This document shows positions 15,607-24,470 of a DNA stretch of 59,276 nucleotides, one piece after another. Each line of letters begins with the position of its first letter. Position 1 is the first letter of the stretch. Source of the DNA: Palsa-892 sp035555855 (lineage in GTDB: Bacteria; Pseudomonadota; Alphaproteobacteria; Rhizobiales; Xanthobacteraceae); the NCBI GenBank assembly GCA_035555855.1, contig DATMGD010000068.1, forward strand, positions 1 to 59,276, in the 5' to 3' direction. A program made the translations under genes and the position numbers. The notes beneath the pieces were generated by a model, which did no database searches, was not told where the DNA came from, and saw nothing but the letters and a program-made list of their open reading frames with translations.

Positions 15607-17520
15607 TCAGATCGTGACTTGCGTGCCGATTTCCACAACGCGGCTCGACGGCAGCTTGAAATAGGCCGTCGCGTCATTTGCCGTTCGGGTGAGCGCGATG
15701 AACAGCCGGTCCTGCCAGCGCGGCATGCCCGAATGTTCCGCGGCTTTCAGCGCGCGGCGCGAGAGAAAATACGATGTCTTCATGACGTCGTACTCCCAGC
15801 CGAGTTTCTTGGCCGCAGCAAGCGCCTTCGGCACGTCCGGCGTTTCCATGAAGCCATAGCGCAGGTGCAGCCGCATGAATGTGCGGCTGAGGCCCTCGAC
15901 CACGACCCTATCTTCAGGCGCGACGCGCGGCAGCTCATCCGTGGTGAGCGTCAAGATGACGTTCTGCTCGTGCAGCACCTTGTAGTGCTTGAGGCTGTGC
16001 AGAAGCGCCGTCGGCGCGCTCAAAGGATCGCTGGTGAAGAAGATCGCCGTGCCGGGGCTGCGATGGATTTGTTTCTTCTCGAGATTTTTCACGAGGTCGA
16101 TCAGCGGCACTTCGAGCTTGCGCGTCTTCTCGAACAATGCCCGCGCCCCGCGCCGCCAGGTGAGCATCACCGTCAGGAGCATGCCGGCGACGAACAGCGA
16201 CACCCAGCCGCCTTCTGCGACTTTCAGAAGGTTCGCGGCAAGGAACGTGAGGTCGATCAAGGCGAACGGCACGATCAATGCGAGCGCCATCCAGAATTTC
16301 CAGCCCCACATCTTCCAGATCACGATGAAAGCCATCAGCGTCGTGACGATCATCGTGCCGGTGACGGCAATGCCGTAAGCCGAAGCAAGCGCGCTCGACG
16401 AGCGAAACAGCACGACGAGCAGCAATACGCCGGCGAGCAGGATCCAGTTGACGCGCGGCACATAAATTTGCCCCGCGAGCGATTCCGAGGTGTGGCGAAT
16501 ATCGAGCCGCGGGAAGAAGCCGAGCTGCACCGCCTGCTGCGTCAACGAATACGCGCCGGTAATGACCGCCTGGCTCGCGATCACGGTCGCCACCGTCGCC
16601 AGCACCACCATCGGCACCAGCGCCCAGCTGGGATAAAGCAAAAAGAACGGGTTTTCGATCGCCTTCGGATTGGCGAGCAACAGCGCGCCCTGCCCGAGAT
16701 AATTCAGCACCAGCGCCGGGAATACAAAGAACAGCCATGCGAACCGGATCGGCCGTTTGCCGAAATGGCCGAGGTCGGCATAGAGCGCCTCCGCGCCGGT
16801 AACCGCCAGAAAGACTGCGCCGAGCGTGAAGAAACCAATCAATCCATGCGTCATCATGAACATCAGCGCGTAATACGGGCTGAATACCGCGAGCACGGCC
16901 GGCTCCTGCGCAATATGCCCGAGCCCAACTGCGGCGATCGCCACGAACCAGATCACAGTGATCGGCCCGAAGAACGCCGACACCGCCGCCGTGCCGTGCG
17001 ATTGCACCAGGAACAGCGCAATCAAAATCACGGCGGTAAGCGGCAAGATATAGGCATCGAATGCTGGAGTCGCGATCTTGATGCCTTCGACCGCCGACAG
17101 GACGGAAATCGCCGGCGTGATCATCGCATCGCCATAGAACAGCGCGGCACCTATGATGCCGAGCATCAGGATCCATGTGCTGTGCCGCCCGAGCGCGCGC
17201 TGCGCGAGCGCCATCAGCGAGAGCGTGCCGCCCTCGCCCTTGTTATCTGCGCGCAGCAGAATGAAAACATATTTCACCGTCACCACGATCAGGAGCGACC
17301 AGATGATCAGCGACAAAACACCGATCACGATATCGCGCGTGATTGCCCCGCCATCTGCTGCCGCTGTTACGGCTTCACGAACGGCGTAAAGCGGGCTGGT
17401 ACCGATATCGCCGTATACGACACCGATGCAGCCGATCACGAGTTTCCAGAAGCCGGCATCAGGGTGCGTAACATTGCCCTCCGCGGCGAGCGCGGTGGAA
17501 TGTGCATTTTGGCTTGTCAT
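15607..17520 (-). CDS. kup: Low-affinity potassium uptake protein Kup (copy 1)
   Basis: Kup is a constitutive K+/H+ symporter of the inner membrane. The 637-residue product begins its core with IGCIGVVYGDIGTSPLYA, the family signature, continues with about 12 transmembrane helices, and ends in a hydrophilic C-terminal domain of about 190 residues typical of Kup/HAK. The neighbouring gene is a close paralogue on the same strand with a gap of about 100 bp, a tandem pair common in rhizobia. Confidence 0.95.
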   Translation of the reverse strand: MTSQNAHSTALAAEGNVTHPDAGFWKLVIGCIGVVYGDIGTSPLYAVREAVTAAADGGAITRDIVIGVLSLIIWSLLIVVTVKYVFILLRADNKGEGGTLSLMALAQRALGRHSTWILMLGIIGAALFYGDAMITPAISVLSAVEGIKIATPAFDAYILPLTAVILIALFLVQSHGTAAVSAFFGPITVIWFVAIAAVGLGHIAQEPAVLAVFSPYYALMFMMTHGLIGFFTLGAVFLAVTGAEALYADLGHFGKRPIRFAWLFFVFPALVLNYLGQGALLLANPKAIENPFFLLYPSWALVPMVVLATVATVIASQAVITGAYSLTQQAVQLGFFPRLDIRHTSESLAGQIYVPRVNWILLAGVLLLVVLFRSSSALASAYGIAVTGTMIVTTLMAFIVIWKMWGWKFWMALALIVPFALIDLTFLAANLLKVAEGGWVSLFVAGMLLTVMLTWRRGARALFEKTRKLEVPLIDLVKNLEKKQIHRSPGTAIFFTSDPLSAPTALLHSLKHYKVLHEQNVILTLTTDELPRVAPEDRVVVEGLSRTFMRLHLRYGFMETPDVPKALAAAKKLGWEYDVMKTSYFLSRRALKAAEHSGMPRWQDRLFIALTRTANDATAYFKLPSSRVVEIGTQVTI

Positions 17521-17589
17521 GGTGTGAACCTCGGAAATGCCGAGAACGAAGGGCGCGGCTTCTAGACCCGCGCCGGTCTCTTGGCAATG

Positions 17590-17618
17590 CCTCGAAAAAC
17601 CGCCGTTTCCGCTGGTTT
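17590..17618 (-). terminator. Possible terminator between the two kup genes
   Basis: On the minus strand a short imperfect stem AAACC(A)GC/GCGGTTT (17595-17618) is followed by five T, directly downstream of the second Kup gene. The stem is short and has a bulge, so the call is tentative. Confidence 0.35.
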
Positions 17619-17622
17619 GGGC

Positions 17623-19548
17623 TTAGACCGTAACTTGCGTGCCGATTTCGACAACGCGTTCGGACGGGACCTGGAAATAAGTCGTCGCGTCATTCGCGGC
17701 CTGCGCAAGCCCGATGAACAGGTGATCCTGCCAGCGCGGCATGCCCGAATGCGCCGCCGGTTTGAGCGACCGGCGCGACAGGAAGAACGATGTCGACATG
17801 ATGTCATAGTGCCAGCCGAGCTTTTTCGCTTGCGTCAGCGCCTTCGGCACGTTCGGTGTCTCCATATAGCCGAAGGTGAGCTTCACAATGAAGAAGTGCG
17901 GCGAGACACCCTCGATCACCACCCTCTCCTCCGGCGTTACGCGCGGCGTGTCGGCGGTGTTGATGGTGAGAATGATGTTCTGATCGTGCAGCACTTTATT
18001 ATGCTTGAGATTGTGCAAGAGCGCCGTCGGCGCGTAGTCCGGATTGGCGGTGAAGAAGATCGCCGTGCCCTTGACGATGTGCGGCGGTTTCTTCTCGAGG
18101 CTTTTCACCAGCTCGTTCAACGGAATTTCCGTCCGCCGCGTTTTGTCGAGCAGGATACGCGTGCCGCGCCGCCAGGTGAGGATAATCAGCACGAGCCCGC
18201 TGCCGAACAGGATCGGCGCCCATGCGCCTTCGAACAGCTTGAGGAGGTTCGCGGTCAGGAACGTCGTATCGACGAGAATGAACGGCGCCATCAGAAGCGC
18301 GGCCCACCAGCGCCAGCCCCACAGCACCCAGATCACGACAAGACCCAGGATGCCATCGACGACCATCGAGGTCGTGACGGCAACGCCGTAGGCCGAAGCA
18401 AGATTGCTCGAAGTGCGGAACAACCCGACCAGCAGCAGCACACCTGCGAGCAGCGCGAAATTGACGCGCGGAATGTAAATCTGTCCCGAGAACTCCGCCG
18501 AGGTGTGGCGGATTTCGAGGCGCGGCAAAAACCCAAGCTGGATCGCCTGCCGCGTCAGCGAGTAGGCGCCGGTAATGACCGCCTGGCTCGCGATCACCGT
18601 CGCGGCGGTCGCGAGCGCCACCATCGGCAATTGAAACGCATCAGGCACGAGACGATAAAACGGATTCTGGATCGCCGACGGGTTGGAAAGGATAAGAGCG
18701 CCCTGCCCGAAGTAATTGATGACGAGCGCCGGCAGCACGAAGCAGAACCACGCAAGCTGAATTGGCTTGCGGCCGAAATGGCCGAGATCGGCATAAAGCG
18801 CCTCGCCGCCGGTGACGGCGAGAAACACCGCGCCGAGCGTCACCAGTCCGATGAATTGATGATGAATGAGGAAGTCGATGCCGTACCACGGATTGATCGC
18901 GGCAAAGATCGCGACGTTGTCGAAGATGTGCAGCGCGCCGACAAGCGCAATCGCCGCGAACCACACTGCCATGATCGGGCCGAACAGCGTGGAAACCCTG
19001 GCCGTGCCGTGTGACTGCACGGCAAACAGCGCGACAAGAATGAATACCGTGGCTGGAATGACGTAATGCTCGAAGCCGGGATGCGAGACCGCGAGGCCCT
19101 CGATTGCCGATAGCACCGAGATTGCCGGCGTAATGACCGAGTCGCCATAGAACATCGCGGCGCCCACAATGCCGATGCCGATCACCCATACCGAGCGATG
19201 TCCCATCGCGCGGAACGCAAGCGCCGTCAGCGAAAGCGTGCCGCCCTCGCCATTGTTGTCGGCGCGCAGCAGGATCAGCACATATTTCATCGTCACGACG
19301 ATGATCAGCGCCCAGAGAATGAGTGACAGCACGCCAAACACGACGGCCGGCGTAATGACGTTCTCGGGCCCGCCGGCCGCCGCCACTACGGCTTCGCGAA
19401 AAGCGTAGAGCGGGCTCGTGCCGATGTCGCCGAACACGACGCCGATCGAGCCAAGCGCAAGCGTCCAGACGCCTGTCTTGCCGTGTTCTTCGCCACCTTG
19501 CGGGGCAGCAGTTCCGGCCCTCTCAGGACCGGTTTCCGGTAAACTCAT
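17623..19548 (-). CDS. kup: Low-affinity potassium uptake protein Kup (copy 2)
   Basis: A 641-residue K+ transporter with LGSIGVVFGDIGTSPLYA at the first transmembrane helix, the same helix pattern as copy 1, and a matching hydrophilic C-terminus ending in VVEIGTQVTV, nearly identical to copy 1 (VVEIGTQVTI). The polar N-terminal 28 residues differ. No strong Shine-Dalgarno is visible before the ATG at 19548. Two adjacent copies could differ in affinity, pH range or expression, which the sequence alone cannot show. Confidence 0.95.
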   Translation of the reverse strand: MSLPETGPERAGTAAPQGGEEHGKTGVWTLALGSIGVVFGDIGTSPLYAFREAVVAAAGGPENVITPAVVFGVLSLILWALIIVVTMKYVLILLRADNNGEGGTLSLTALAFRAMGHRSVWVIGIGIVGAAMFYGDSVITPAISVLSAIEGLAVSHPGFEHYVIPATVFILVALFAVQSHGTARVSTLFGPIMAVWFAAIALVGALHIFDNVAIFAAINPWYGIDFLIHHQFIGLVTLGAVFLAVTGGEALYADLGHFGRKPIQLAWFCFVLPALVINYFGQGALILSNPSAIQNPFYRLVPDAFQLPMVALATAATVIASQAVITGAYSLTRQAIQLGFLPRLEIRHTSAEFSGQIYIPRVNFALLAGVLLLVGLFRTSSNLASAYGVAVTTSMVVDGILGLVVIWVLWGWRWWAALLMAPFILVDTTFLTANLLKLFEGAWAPILFGSGLVLIILTWRRGTRILLDKTRRTEIPLNELVKSLEKKPPHIVKGTAIFFTANPDYAPTALLHNLKHNKVLHDQNIILTINTADTPRVTPEERVVIEGVSPHFFIVKLTFGYMETPNVPKALTQAKKLGWHYDIMSTSFFLSRRSLKPAAHSGMPRWQDHLFIGLAQAANDATTYFQVPSERVVEIGTQVTV

Positions 19549-19682
19549 GTGCGATTGGTTCGGTTGCCGCTGCGTCCCGTGCAGCCGCGCGGCTCTAGCA
19601 TGGCCCTGCGCTGCCTGTCATGTGGGGCGCACTGGAACCCGATTAATGCACTTGACTTGAAGCCTTTTTGCCGTTCGGCGGA

Positions 19683-20141
19683 TCAGCTCGGCTGGCAATA
19701 GCCGCGATAATGCGAAACGACCGGATTGCGTCCGATCATCATGTGCCGCGAATGCGCCGCCGGAAGCCATCCACTGCCCGCGCGATCCTTGCCGGCGCGG
19801 CTGTGGCTGAAGAACACGGTCGTGAATGCCTGGTTGCCGTCCGGCATGATCTCGAGAAAGTTGAGCGAATTGTTGCCGCGAAACAGCAGCACATCGCTCA
19901 TGCCGAACGGGCTCACGATCTTCGCCTTGGCCTTCGTGGTGTCGATGCCCTCGAAGGTAAAGTCGATGCGATCGCTCGCGGCCTTCACATCCCAATCGTT
20001 GTCGAAGCGCGCGCTGGTGCCGCTGGTGAACTGGCAAGTCAGCGTGCGGAAATTTGCCTGCGCGGAAACGGGCGCAGCCCCGGCGCATAGCAGCGCCAGC
20101 GCCATAATCCCTGCTGCGAACTTCATGAGCTTGCCACGCAT
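19683..20141 (-). CDS. Secreted protein of unknown function
   Basis: From the ATG at 20141 (CAGGTCGCTC upstream) the product has a Sec signal peptide MRGKLMKFAAGIMALALLC ending near AQA, so a mature protein of about 125 residues should be periplasmic. The mature part has TLTCQFTSGTSARFDNDW, two Cys (early and last but two), and a HSRHMMIGRNPVVSHYRGYC ending. It looks like a small beta-rich domain, but I recognise no family. It lies alone between kup copy 2 and a divergent small gene. Confidence 0.7.
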   Translation of the reverse strand: MRGKLMKFAAGIMALALLCAGAAPVSAQANFRTLTCQFTSGTSARFDNDWDVKAASDRIDFTFEGIDTTKAKAKIVSPFGMSDVLLFRGNNSLNFLEIMPDGNQAFTTVFFSHSRAGKDRAGSGWLPAAHSRHMMIGRNPVVSHYRGYCQPS

Positions 20142-20296
20142 GAGCGACCTGAAATCCCCCGTCATGGCGGCAAGGCTTTGCCCGGCTCGCCATTCTTTGT
20201 CAAATATGGCGTTCAAATTCCGCTTGCGGCGCGGACGCCGATCTGCCGTATTGCATCCCCAACCTGCCGTAACTTATGCGTGAAGGAGCCGGATCG

Positions 20297-20503
20297 ATGC
20301 GCCTCCTGTTCGGGATGATCCTTGGGGCTGCCGCAACCGTCGGCCTCGCCTACGTTCATGACTCGATGTACGCCTCGGTTTCGACCGAGCCGCCCGCGGC
20401 GAGCAGCGAAGCCCGCCCGATGGTGAATTGGGACGTCGCCAGCGCCTTCGCGCGCCGCACCTCTTCGGCAGCGCGCGAGCAATGGGATAAGTTCACCAAA
20501 TAG
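20297..20503 (+). CDS. Small exported or membrane-anchored protein
   Basis: A 68-residue product starting MRLLFGMILGAAATVGLAYV, one hydrophobic helix followed by a polar tail (YASVSTEPPAASSEARPMV, then a helix ending REQWDKFTK). GGAGCC lies before the ATG. No family was recognised. The helix could be a signal anchor. Confidence 0.6.
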   Translation: MRLLFGMILGAAATVGLAYVHDSMYASVSTEPPAASSEARPMVNWDVASAFARRTSSAAREQWDKFTK

Positions 20504-20518
20504 CCAATCGAGACGGCG

Positions 20519-20935
20519 CTATTTCTGCACCGGCACCGCGATCGGCTTGCCTTTGGCGTTCACGCGAACGACGACGACCTTGGCCGGCGCGTTCGAGTCG
20601 TTGAAGGCGCGATGCACCGTGCCGGGCTGAATGTGAAAACCTTCGCCGGGTTTCAACTCGCGTACGCCCTGCCCCTCGATCTCGAGCTTGGCAGTGCCTT
20701 CGACGACATAACTGATCTCGTGGCCGTCAGGATGCTTGTGCCACGGGATCGAGCCGCCCGGCGCAATCACCGCTTCCTGCATGATGACCTCCTGGCCATC
20801 GAGGCCGTTCAGGTCTTCGCGCAGCACTGTGCGCGGCGGCGTTGGCGCCTGCGCACTGGCGAAATCCGAGAATATGAGACCAGCACCGAGTGTCACAGCG
20901 AGCATCGCGCCCGCCAGTAGAAACTTCCTTCGCAT
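20519..20935 (-). CDS. Secreted cupin domain protein
   Basis: A 138-residue protein with a Sec signal peptide (MRRKFLLAGAMLAVTLGAGL to SAQA near 29) and a single cupin fold. Motif 1 reads PGGSIPWHKHPDGHEISYVVEG (H-x-H and Glu metal ligands) and motif 2 PGEGFHIQPGTVHRAFN. It should bind a divalent metal in the periplasm; the substrate is unknown. GGGAGGCC lies a few bases before the ATG at 20935. It is transcribed alone, convergent with the small gene at 20.3 kb. Confidence 0.85.
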   Translation of the reverse strand: MRRKFLLAGAMLAVTLGAGLIFSDFASAQAPTPPRTVLREDLNGLDGQEVIMQEAVIAPGGSIPWHKHPDGHEISYVVEGTAKLEIEGQGVRELKPGEGFHIQPGTVHRAFNDSNAPAKVVVVRVNAKGKPIAVPVQK

Positions 20936-21008
20936 ATCGGCCTCCCTTAACAGATGAAGGTTGGAGATAGATATGAAGAGACGAACATGAAGACAAATGA
21001 CGTGAAGA

Positions 21009-21707
21009 TTATTTCTTTGCCGCGCGGAGCCAGCGTTTTGCGGCAGGCGTGAAGACGAACCAGAACGCCGCCGCCTGCAAAATAAAGTACATCGCCGTCA
21101 GCATCCTGACCGTAACGGAATCGATGTGGAAGAAGGTCGGGACATAAAGAACAAAGCGCACGACACAGAAGACGATCAGCAGCCATACCGCCCAGGATTG
21201 ACGCAATCCCGCGACGGCATAAACGAAACCGCCGGTGACCGCGATCACCAGAACATCCGGCAGCAGGATTTCAAGCGGCGATGCGATCTCCATCAGACGC
21301 GGCAGCGCAAGCGCCGTTGTCGAAAGCCCAAGCGCCAGCGAAAGCGCCATCAGCGAGACGAAGATCAGAATATCCTGCGGGCGGCCCCACAAACCGCGCG
21401 GCGTCTGCGGCTGCGGCACGCTCTTCGGGCCCGCGCCTTTCGGCGCAATGTTTTCTCGCGGCGCGCCTTGCGGCGGGGCATTGCGCGGCATCGGCCGGCC
21501 ACGCGGCGGCGATGGCGGTTGAGCGGGCGGCGCGTTGCGCGGCGCTTGATGCGGGGCGTTGCGTGACGGCGGCTGCCGCTCGGCCGGCGCTTCGCGGCGC
21601 GGCCCGCGCTCTTTCGAGTCGTCGCGAAACCGTCCGAGCCAGCCCGGCTCGGATGGCTTGGGCTTTTGCCGGTCGTCGCGGAATTTATCGAGCCAATCGT
21701 CCGACAC
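21009..21707 (-). CDS. Polytopic membrane protein with disordered N-terminus
   Basis: A 232-residue product. Residues 1-95 are charged and Pro/Arg-rich with two WL-x-(K/R)FRDD repeats (WLDKFRDDRQ and WLGRFRDDSK). The C-terminal half has four hydrophobic helices ending in FWFVFTPAAKRWLRAAKK. The start is a GTG six bases after the liuB stop, with TGAGGCGGC as ribosome binding site, so translation is probably coupled to liuB. No family was recognised, and a link to leucine breakdown is unlikely from sequence alone. Confidence 0.65.
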   Translation of the reverse strand: MSDDWLDKFRDDRQKPKPSEPGWLGRFRDDSKERGPRREAPAERQPPSRNAPHQAPRNAPPAQPPSPPRGRPMPRNAPPQGAPRENIAPKGAGPKSVPQPQTPRGLWGRPQDILIFVSLMALSLALGLSTTALALPRLMEIASPLEILLPDVLVIAVTGGFVYAVAGLRQSWAVWLLIVFCVVRFVLYVPTFFHIDSVTVRMLTAMYFILQAAAFWFVFTPAAKRWLRAAKK

Positions 21708-21713
21708 GCCGCC

Positions 21714-23333
21714 TCACATCCTGAATACGCCGAACCTGGTCGCGTCGATCGGCGCGTTGAGCGCCGCCGAGATCGCCAGCGACAGCACCCGCCGCGTCTC
21801 GGAAGGCGCGATAATGCCGTCATCCCACAACCGCGCCGTGGCAAAATAAGGATTGCCCTCGCGCTCGAATTGCTCCCTGAGCGGCTGCTTGAACTTCTCT
21901 TCTTCCTCTTTCGGCCATTCTTTCTTCTCGGCCGCAAGATTGTCGCGTTTCACCGTCGCCAGCACCGAGGCCGCCTGTTCGCCGCCCATCACCGAGATGC
22001 GTGCGTTCGGCCACGAGAACAGGAAGCGCGGCGAATAAGCGCGCCCGCACATGCCGTAATTGCCGGCGCCGAACGAGCCGCCGACGATCACCGTGAATTT
22101 CGGCACGTTGGCGCAAGCCACCGCCGTCACCATTTTGGCGCCGTCCTTGGCGATGCCGCCCGCCTCGTATTGCTCGCCGACCATGAAGCCGGAAATGTTC
22201 TGCAAAAAGAGCAGCGGCGTCCGTCGCTGACAGGCAAGCTCGATGAAGTGCGCCGCTTTCTGTGCGCTCTCCGAATAAAGAATGCCGTTGTTCGCCAGGA
22301 TCGCGACCGGAATGCCCGAAAGCCGCGCGAAGCCCGTCACCAGCGTCGGACCGAACAGCGTCTTGAACTCGTCGAAATCGGAAGCATCGACAAGCCGTGC
22401 GATGATCTCGCGAGCATCGTACTGCTGACGCACATCTGACGGCACGATGCCGTCCAGCTCATCCGCCGCATATTTCGGCTCAAGCGGATCCTCGTATTCG
22501 AGATCGACGCGCTTCGGCTGGTTCAGGTTCGCCACGATCGAGCGCGCGATCGACAGCGCATGCGTGTCGTCGTTGGCATAATGATCGGCAACGCCGGATT
22601 TTTTGGTGTGCACATCGGCGCCGCCGAGCGCTTCCGCGCTCACCACTTCACCGGTCGCGGCTTTCACGAGCGGCGGCCCGCCGAGAAAGATCGTGCCCTG
22701 CCCTTTGACAATGATCGTTTCGTCCGACATCGCCGGCACATAAGCGCCGCCTGCTGTGCAGCTTCCCATGACCACCGCGATCTGCGCGATGCCCGCCGCC
22801 GAAAGCCGTGCCTGGTTATAAAAGATGCGGCCGAAATGCTCGCGGTCGGGGAAAACTTCCGTCTGGTGCGGCAGGTTCGCGCCGCCGCTATCGACGAGAT
22901 AAACGCATGGCAGCCGGTTCTCGCCCGCGATCTCCTGCGCGCGCAGATGCTTCTTCACCGTCATCGGATAGTAAGTGCCGCCCTTAATCGTCGAGTCGTT
23001 GGCGACGATCACGCATTCGCGGCCCTCGATGCGGCCGATGCCGGTGATGATGCCCGCCCCGTGAATCGCATCATGGATCGACTCGCGATAGAGGCCGTTC
23101 GCGGCGAGCGGCGACAATTCGAGAAACGGCGAGCCGGGATCCACGAGCCGCGCCACCCGCTCGCGCGGCAGCAGCTTGCCGCGCTTCACATGGCGCTCGC
23201 GCGCCTTTTCGCTGCCGCCCAGCGCGGCTTCGGCGCGGCGTTTGTTCAACTCCTCCACCAGCGCACGCATATGCGCGGCGTTCGCCTTGAATTCTTTCGA
23301 TTGCGGATCGGCGGAGGTTTCGAGAATGGCCAT
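21714..23333 (-). CDS. liuB: Methylcrotonyl-CoA carboxylase carboxyltransferase beta subunit
   Basis: Transfers carboxyl from biotin to 3-methylcrotonyl-CoA in leucine degradation. The 539-residue product follows the MCC-beta pattern: KRGKLLPRERVARLVDPGSP at the start, VDSGGANLPHQTEVFPD, VMGSCTAGGAYVPAMSDE at the acyl-CoA site, FLQNISGFMVGEQYEAGGI, and a C-terminal crotonase-like half. The ATG at 23333 opens MAILETSADP. Its alpha partner (liuD) is 6 kb away on the same strand with two kup genes between, an arrangement less compact than the usual liu operon. Upstream lies a 419-bp intergenic stretch with repeats and a GANTC cluster. Confidence 0.93.
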   Translation of the reverse strand: MAILETSADPQSKEFKANAAHMRALVEELNKRRAEAALGGSEKARERHVKRGKLLPRERVARLVDPGSPFLELSPLAANGLYRESIHDAIHGAGIITGIGRIEGRECVIVANDSTIKGGTYYPMTVKKHLRAQEIAGENRLPCVYLVDSGGANLPHQTEVFPDREHFGRIFYNQARLSAAGIAQIAVVMGSCTAGGAYVPAMSDETIIVKGQGTIFLGGPPLVKAATGEVVSAEALGGADVHTKKSGVADHYANDDTHALSIARSIVANLNQPKRVDLEYEDPLEPKYAADELDGIVPSDVRQQYDAREIIARLVDASDFDEFKTLFGPTLVTGFARLSGIPVAILANNGILYSESAQKAAHFIELACQRRTPLLFLQNISGFMVGEQYEAGGIAKDGAKMVTAVACANVPKFTVIVGGSFGAGNYGMCGRAYSPRFLFSWPNARISVMGGEQAASVLATVKRDNLAAEKKEWPKEEEEKFKQPLREQFEREGNPYFATARLWDDGIIAPSETRRVLSLAISAALNAPIDATRFGVFRM

Positions 23334-23344
23334 AAGTGTTTCTA

Positions 23345-23391
23345 GAGCGTTTTCGAGCGAAGTGGGTACCGGTTCGCGTGAAGAAAACGCG
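23345..23391. repeat. REP-like dispersed intergenic repeat, copy A
   Basis: A 47-bp element with terminal inverted arms GCGTTTTC and GAAAACGC around a central GGTACC. An inverted copy lies at 41752-41798, matching at about 44 of 47 positions. Similar elements are known between genes in Hyphomicrobiales. Confidence 0.75.
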
Positions 23392-23406
23392 ATAAACCAA
23401 AACTAG

Positions 23407-23450
23407 GCATGATCCCGAAGAGAGTGAAGCGGTTTTCGGAATAGTGCACG
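23407..23450. repeat. Second repeat module, GCATGATCCCG type
   Basis: GCATGATCCCGAAGAG, followed by GCGGTTTTCGG and a degenerate end, directly next to copy A. It resembles the widespread rhizobial palindrome with GCATGATCCCGAAAAGTGG. Another copy of its left part lies at 35864. The two modules side by side look like a mosaic element. Confidence 0.6.
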
Positions 23451-23524
23451 TTGCGGCAAAAAGCGCCGCGCTCAAGGCTTCAAAAGAACACTGGAAGAAA
23501 GAGCCCCTGAAAGAAAGGCGCCAA

Positions 23525-23623
23525 GTGAGGAGTAGAGAGGGCCATCCCCACTCCTCACCGCCATGATCAGGCTTCCCGATTGCGGATCGGGGGCGCAGAA
23601 ACATCCTCCATTGCGGCGGAGGA
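23525..23623. other. Three consecutive hairpins in the GST-liuB intergenic region
   Basis: Perfect stems GTGAGGAGT/ACTCCTCAC (23525-23533 with 23550-23558), CCCGAT/ATCGGG (23575-23580 with 23586-23591) and TCCTCC/GGAGGA (23604-23609 with 23618-23623) follow one another in about 100 bp. No coding frame here looks real and no known RNA family was recognised. A small RNA or a structured leader of liuB is possible. Confidence 0.45.
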
Positions 23624-23654
23624 CGTATCTCTTTCGTGGTGCGGAAGCTGGAGT

Positions 23655-23764
23655 GAGTCGGCCAAAGAGTCGAGTCAGGAAACCGAATCGCGTGCGATCC
23701 GCGAGTCGGCCTCGCTGAAAAGAGTCAATCGCTTTCGCGCTCCGGCGGTGGCTCAGATCGAATC
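23655..23764. other. Cluster of seven GANTC sites
   Basis: GAGTC or GAATC begins at 23655, 23667, 23672, 23685, 23703, 23722 and 23760. GANTC is the target of the cell-cycle methylase CcrM in alphaproteobacteria. An imperfect inverted repeat (CCGAATCGCG at 23683, CGCGAGTCGG at 23700) contains two of them. The last site lies in the 3' end of the GST gene. Confidence 0.7.
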
Positions 23765-24403
23765 GTAGTGCGCGATCCAGGTTTCCTTGAGCGCGGCATC
23801 GAGCCATTGCCCGAATGCCGGCAGCTCATAGATCGTGTCGATATAGGCGCTGCTCACAAGGTCGATCGGCACTTCGTAGCTTTTGAAGCGCGTCGCCACC
23901 GGCGCATACATGCAGTCGGCGATCGAGAAATCGCCGAACAAGAAATGCCCCTGCTTGCCGTAACGGCCGCGGCAATCGTTCCAGATCGCCTGCACCCGTT
24001 CGACATCGACATGCGCCGCTTCCGAAAGCACGATCGGCCGCGGCACACGCTTGAGGTTCATGGGCGTTGCCTGCCGCAAGCCCTGAAAACTGGAATGCAT
24101 CTCGGCCGAGATCGAGCGCGCATGCGCCCGCGCCGCCGCATCCTTCGGCCACAGGTTCAGGTCGGGAAATTTGTCGGCGAGATATTCGAGGATCGCGAGC
24201 GAATCCCACACCAGCGTCTTGCCGTCTTTCAGGATCGGCACCTTGCCTGCCGGCGAATGCTCGCGGATGCGCGCCTTGACGTCATCGGCATAGATATTGA
24301 TGACGATTTCCTGAAACGGAATCTTGTGGTGCGCGAGCGCGAGCCAAGGCCGCAGCGACCACGACGAATAATTCCTGTTGCCGATGACCAGCGTTAAAGA
24401 CAT
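23753..24403 (-). CDS. Glutathione S-transferase family protein
   Basis: A 216-residue cytosolic GST. The N-terminal thioredoxin fold begins MSLTLVIGNRNYSSWSLRPW with candidate catalytic Ser residues, followed by EHSPAGKVPILKDG (cis-Pro) and the glutathione contact WDSLAILEYLAD. The C-terminal helical domain contains FGDFSIADCMYAP. The ATG at 24403 follows GGGGGAGG, which is buried in a 14-pair hairpin. It lies downstream of the DoxX gene with a 67-bp gap on the same strand. The substrate cannot be told. Confidence 0.92.
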   Translation of the reverse strand: MSLTLVIGNRNYSSWSLRPWLALAHHKIPFQEIVINIYADDVKARIREHSPAGKVPILKDGKTLVWDSLAILEYLADKFPDLNLWPKDAAARAHARSISAEMHSSFQGLRQATPMNLKRVPRPIVLSEAAHVDVERVQAIWNDCRGRYGKQGHFLFGDFSIADCMYAPVATRFKSYEVPIDLVSSAYIDTIYELPAFGQWLDAALKETWIAHYDSI

Positions 24404-24404
24404 T

Positions 24405-24441
24405 GCGGCCTCCCCCGGCAACAATGACCGAGGGAGGCCGC
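24405..24441 (-). promoter_or_regulatory. Hairpin covering the ribosome binding site of the GST gene
   Basis: In the minus-strand mRNA GCGGCCUCCCUCGG pairs with CCGGGGGAGGCCGC around a nine-base loop, one base before the AUG. The Shine-Dalgarno GGGGGAGG is fully inside the stem. The single non-Watson-Crick pair is U-G in this RNA but C-A on the opposite strand, so the structure suits the sense transcript. No T run follows, which argues against a terminator. Confidence 0.65.
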
Positions 24442-24470
24442 TTGAGGCAACAAAACTTTAGATCAGCCGA

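Noticed and set aside
15130..17565. Very long open frame (811 codons) on the plus strand
   Set aside because: It is antisense to liuD and kup copy 1, rich in Arg, His and Gln, without any domain. It arises from the high third-position GC of the genes on the other strand.
17581..19014. Open frame of 477 codons opposite kup copy 2
   Set aside because: Antisense shadow of a well-supported transporter gene.
23472..23807. Open frame of 111 codons on the minus strand between GST and liuB
   Set aside because: It runs through hairpins and the GANTC cluster, has no ribosome binding site, no conserved-looking segment, and overlaps the GST gene end. The region is treated as non-coding.
24405..24441. 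Hairpin before GST read as a terminator of the DoxX gene
   Set aside because: No T run follows on the minus strand and the stem begins one base from the start codon, which fits a ribosome-binding-site hairpin better.
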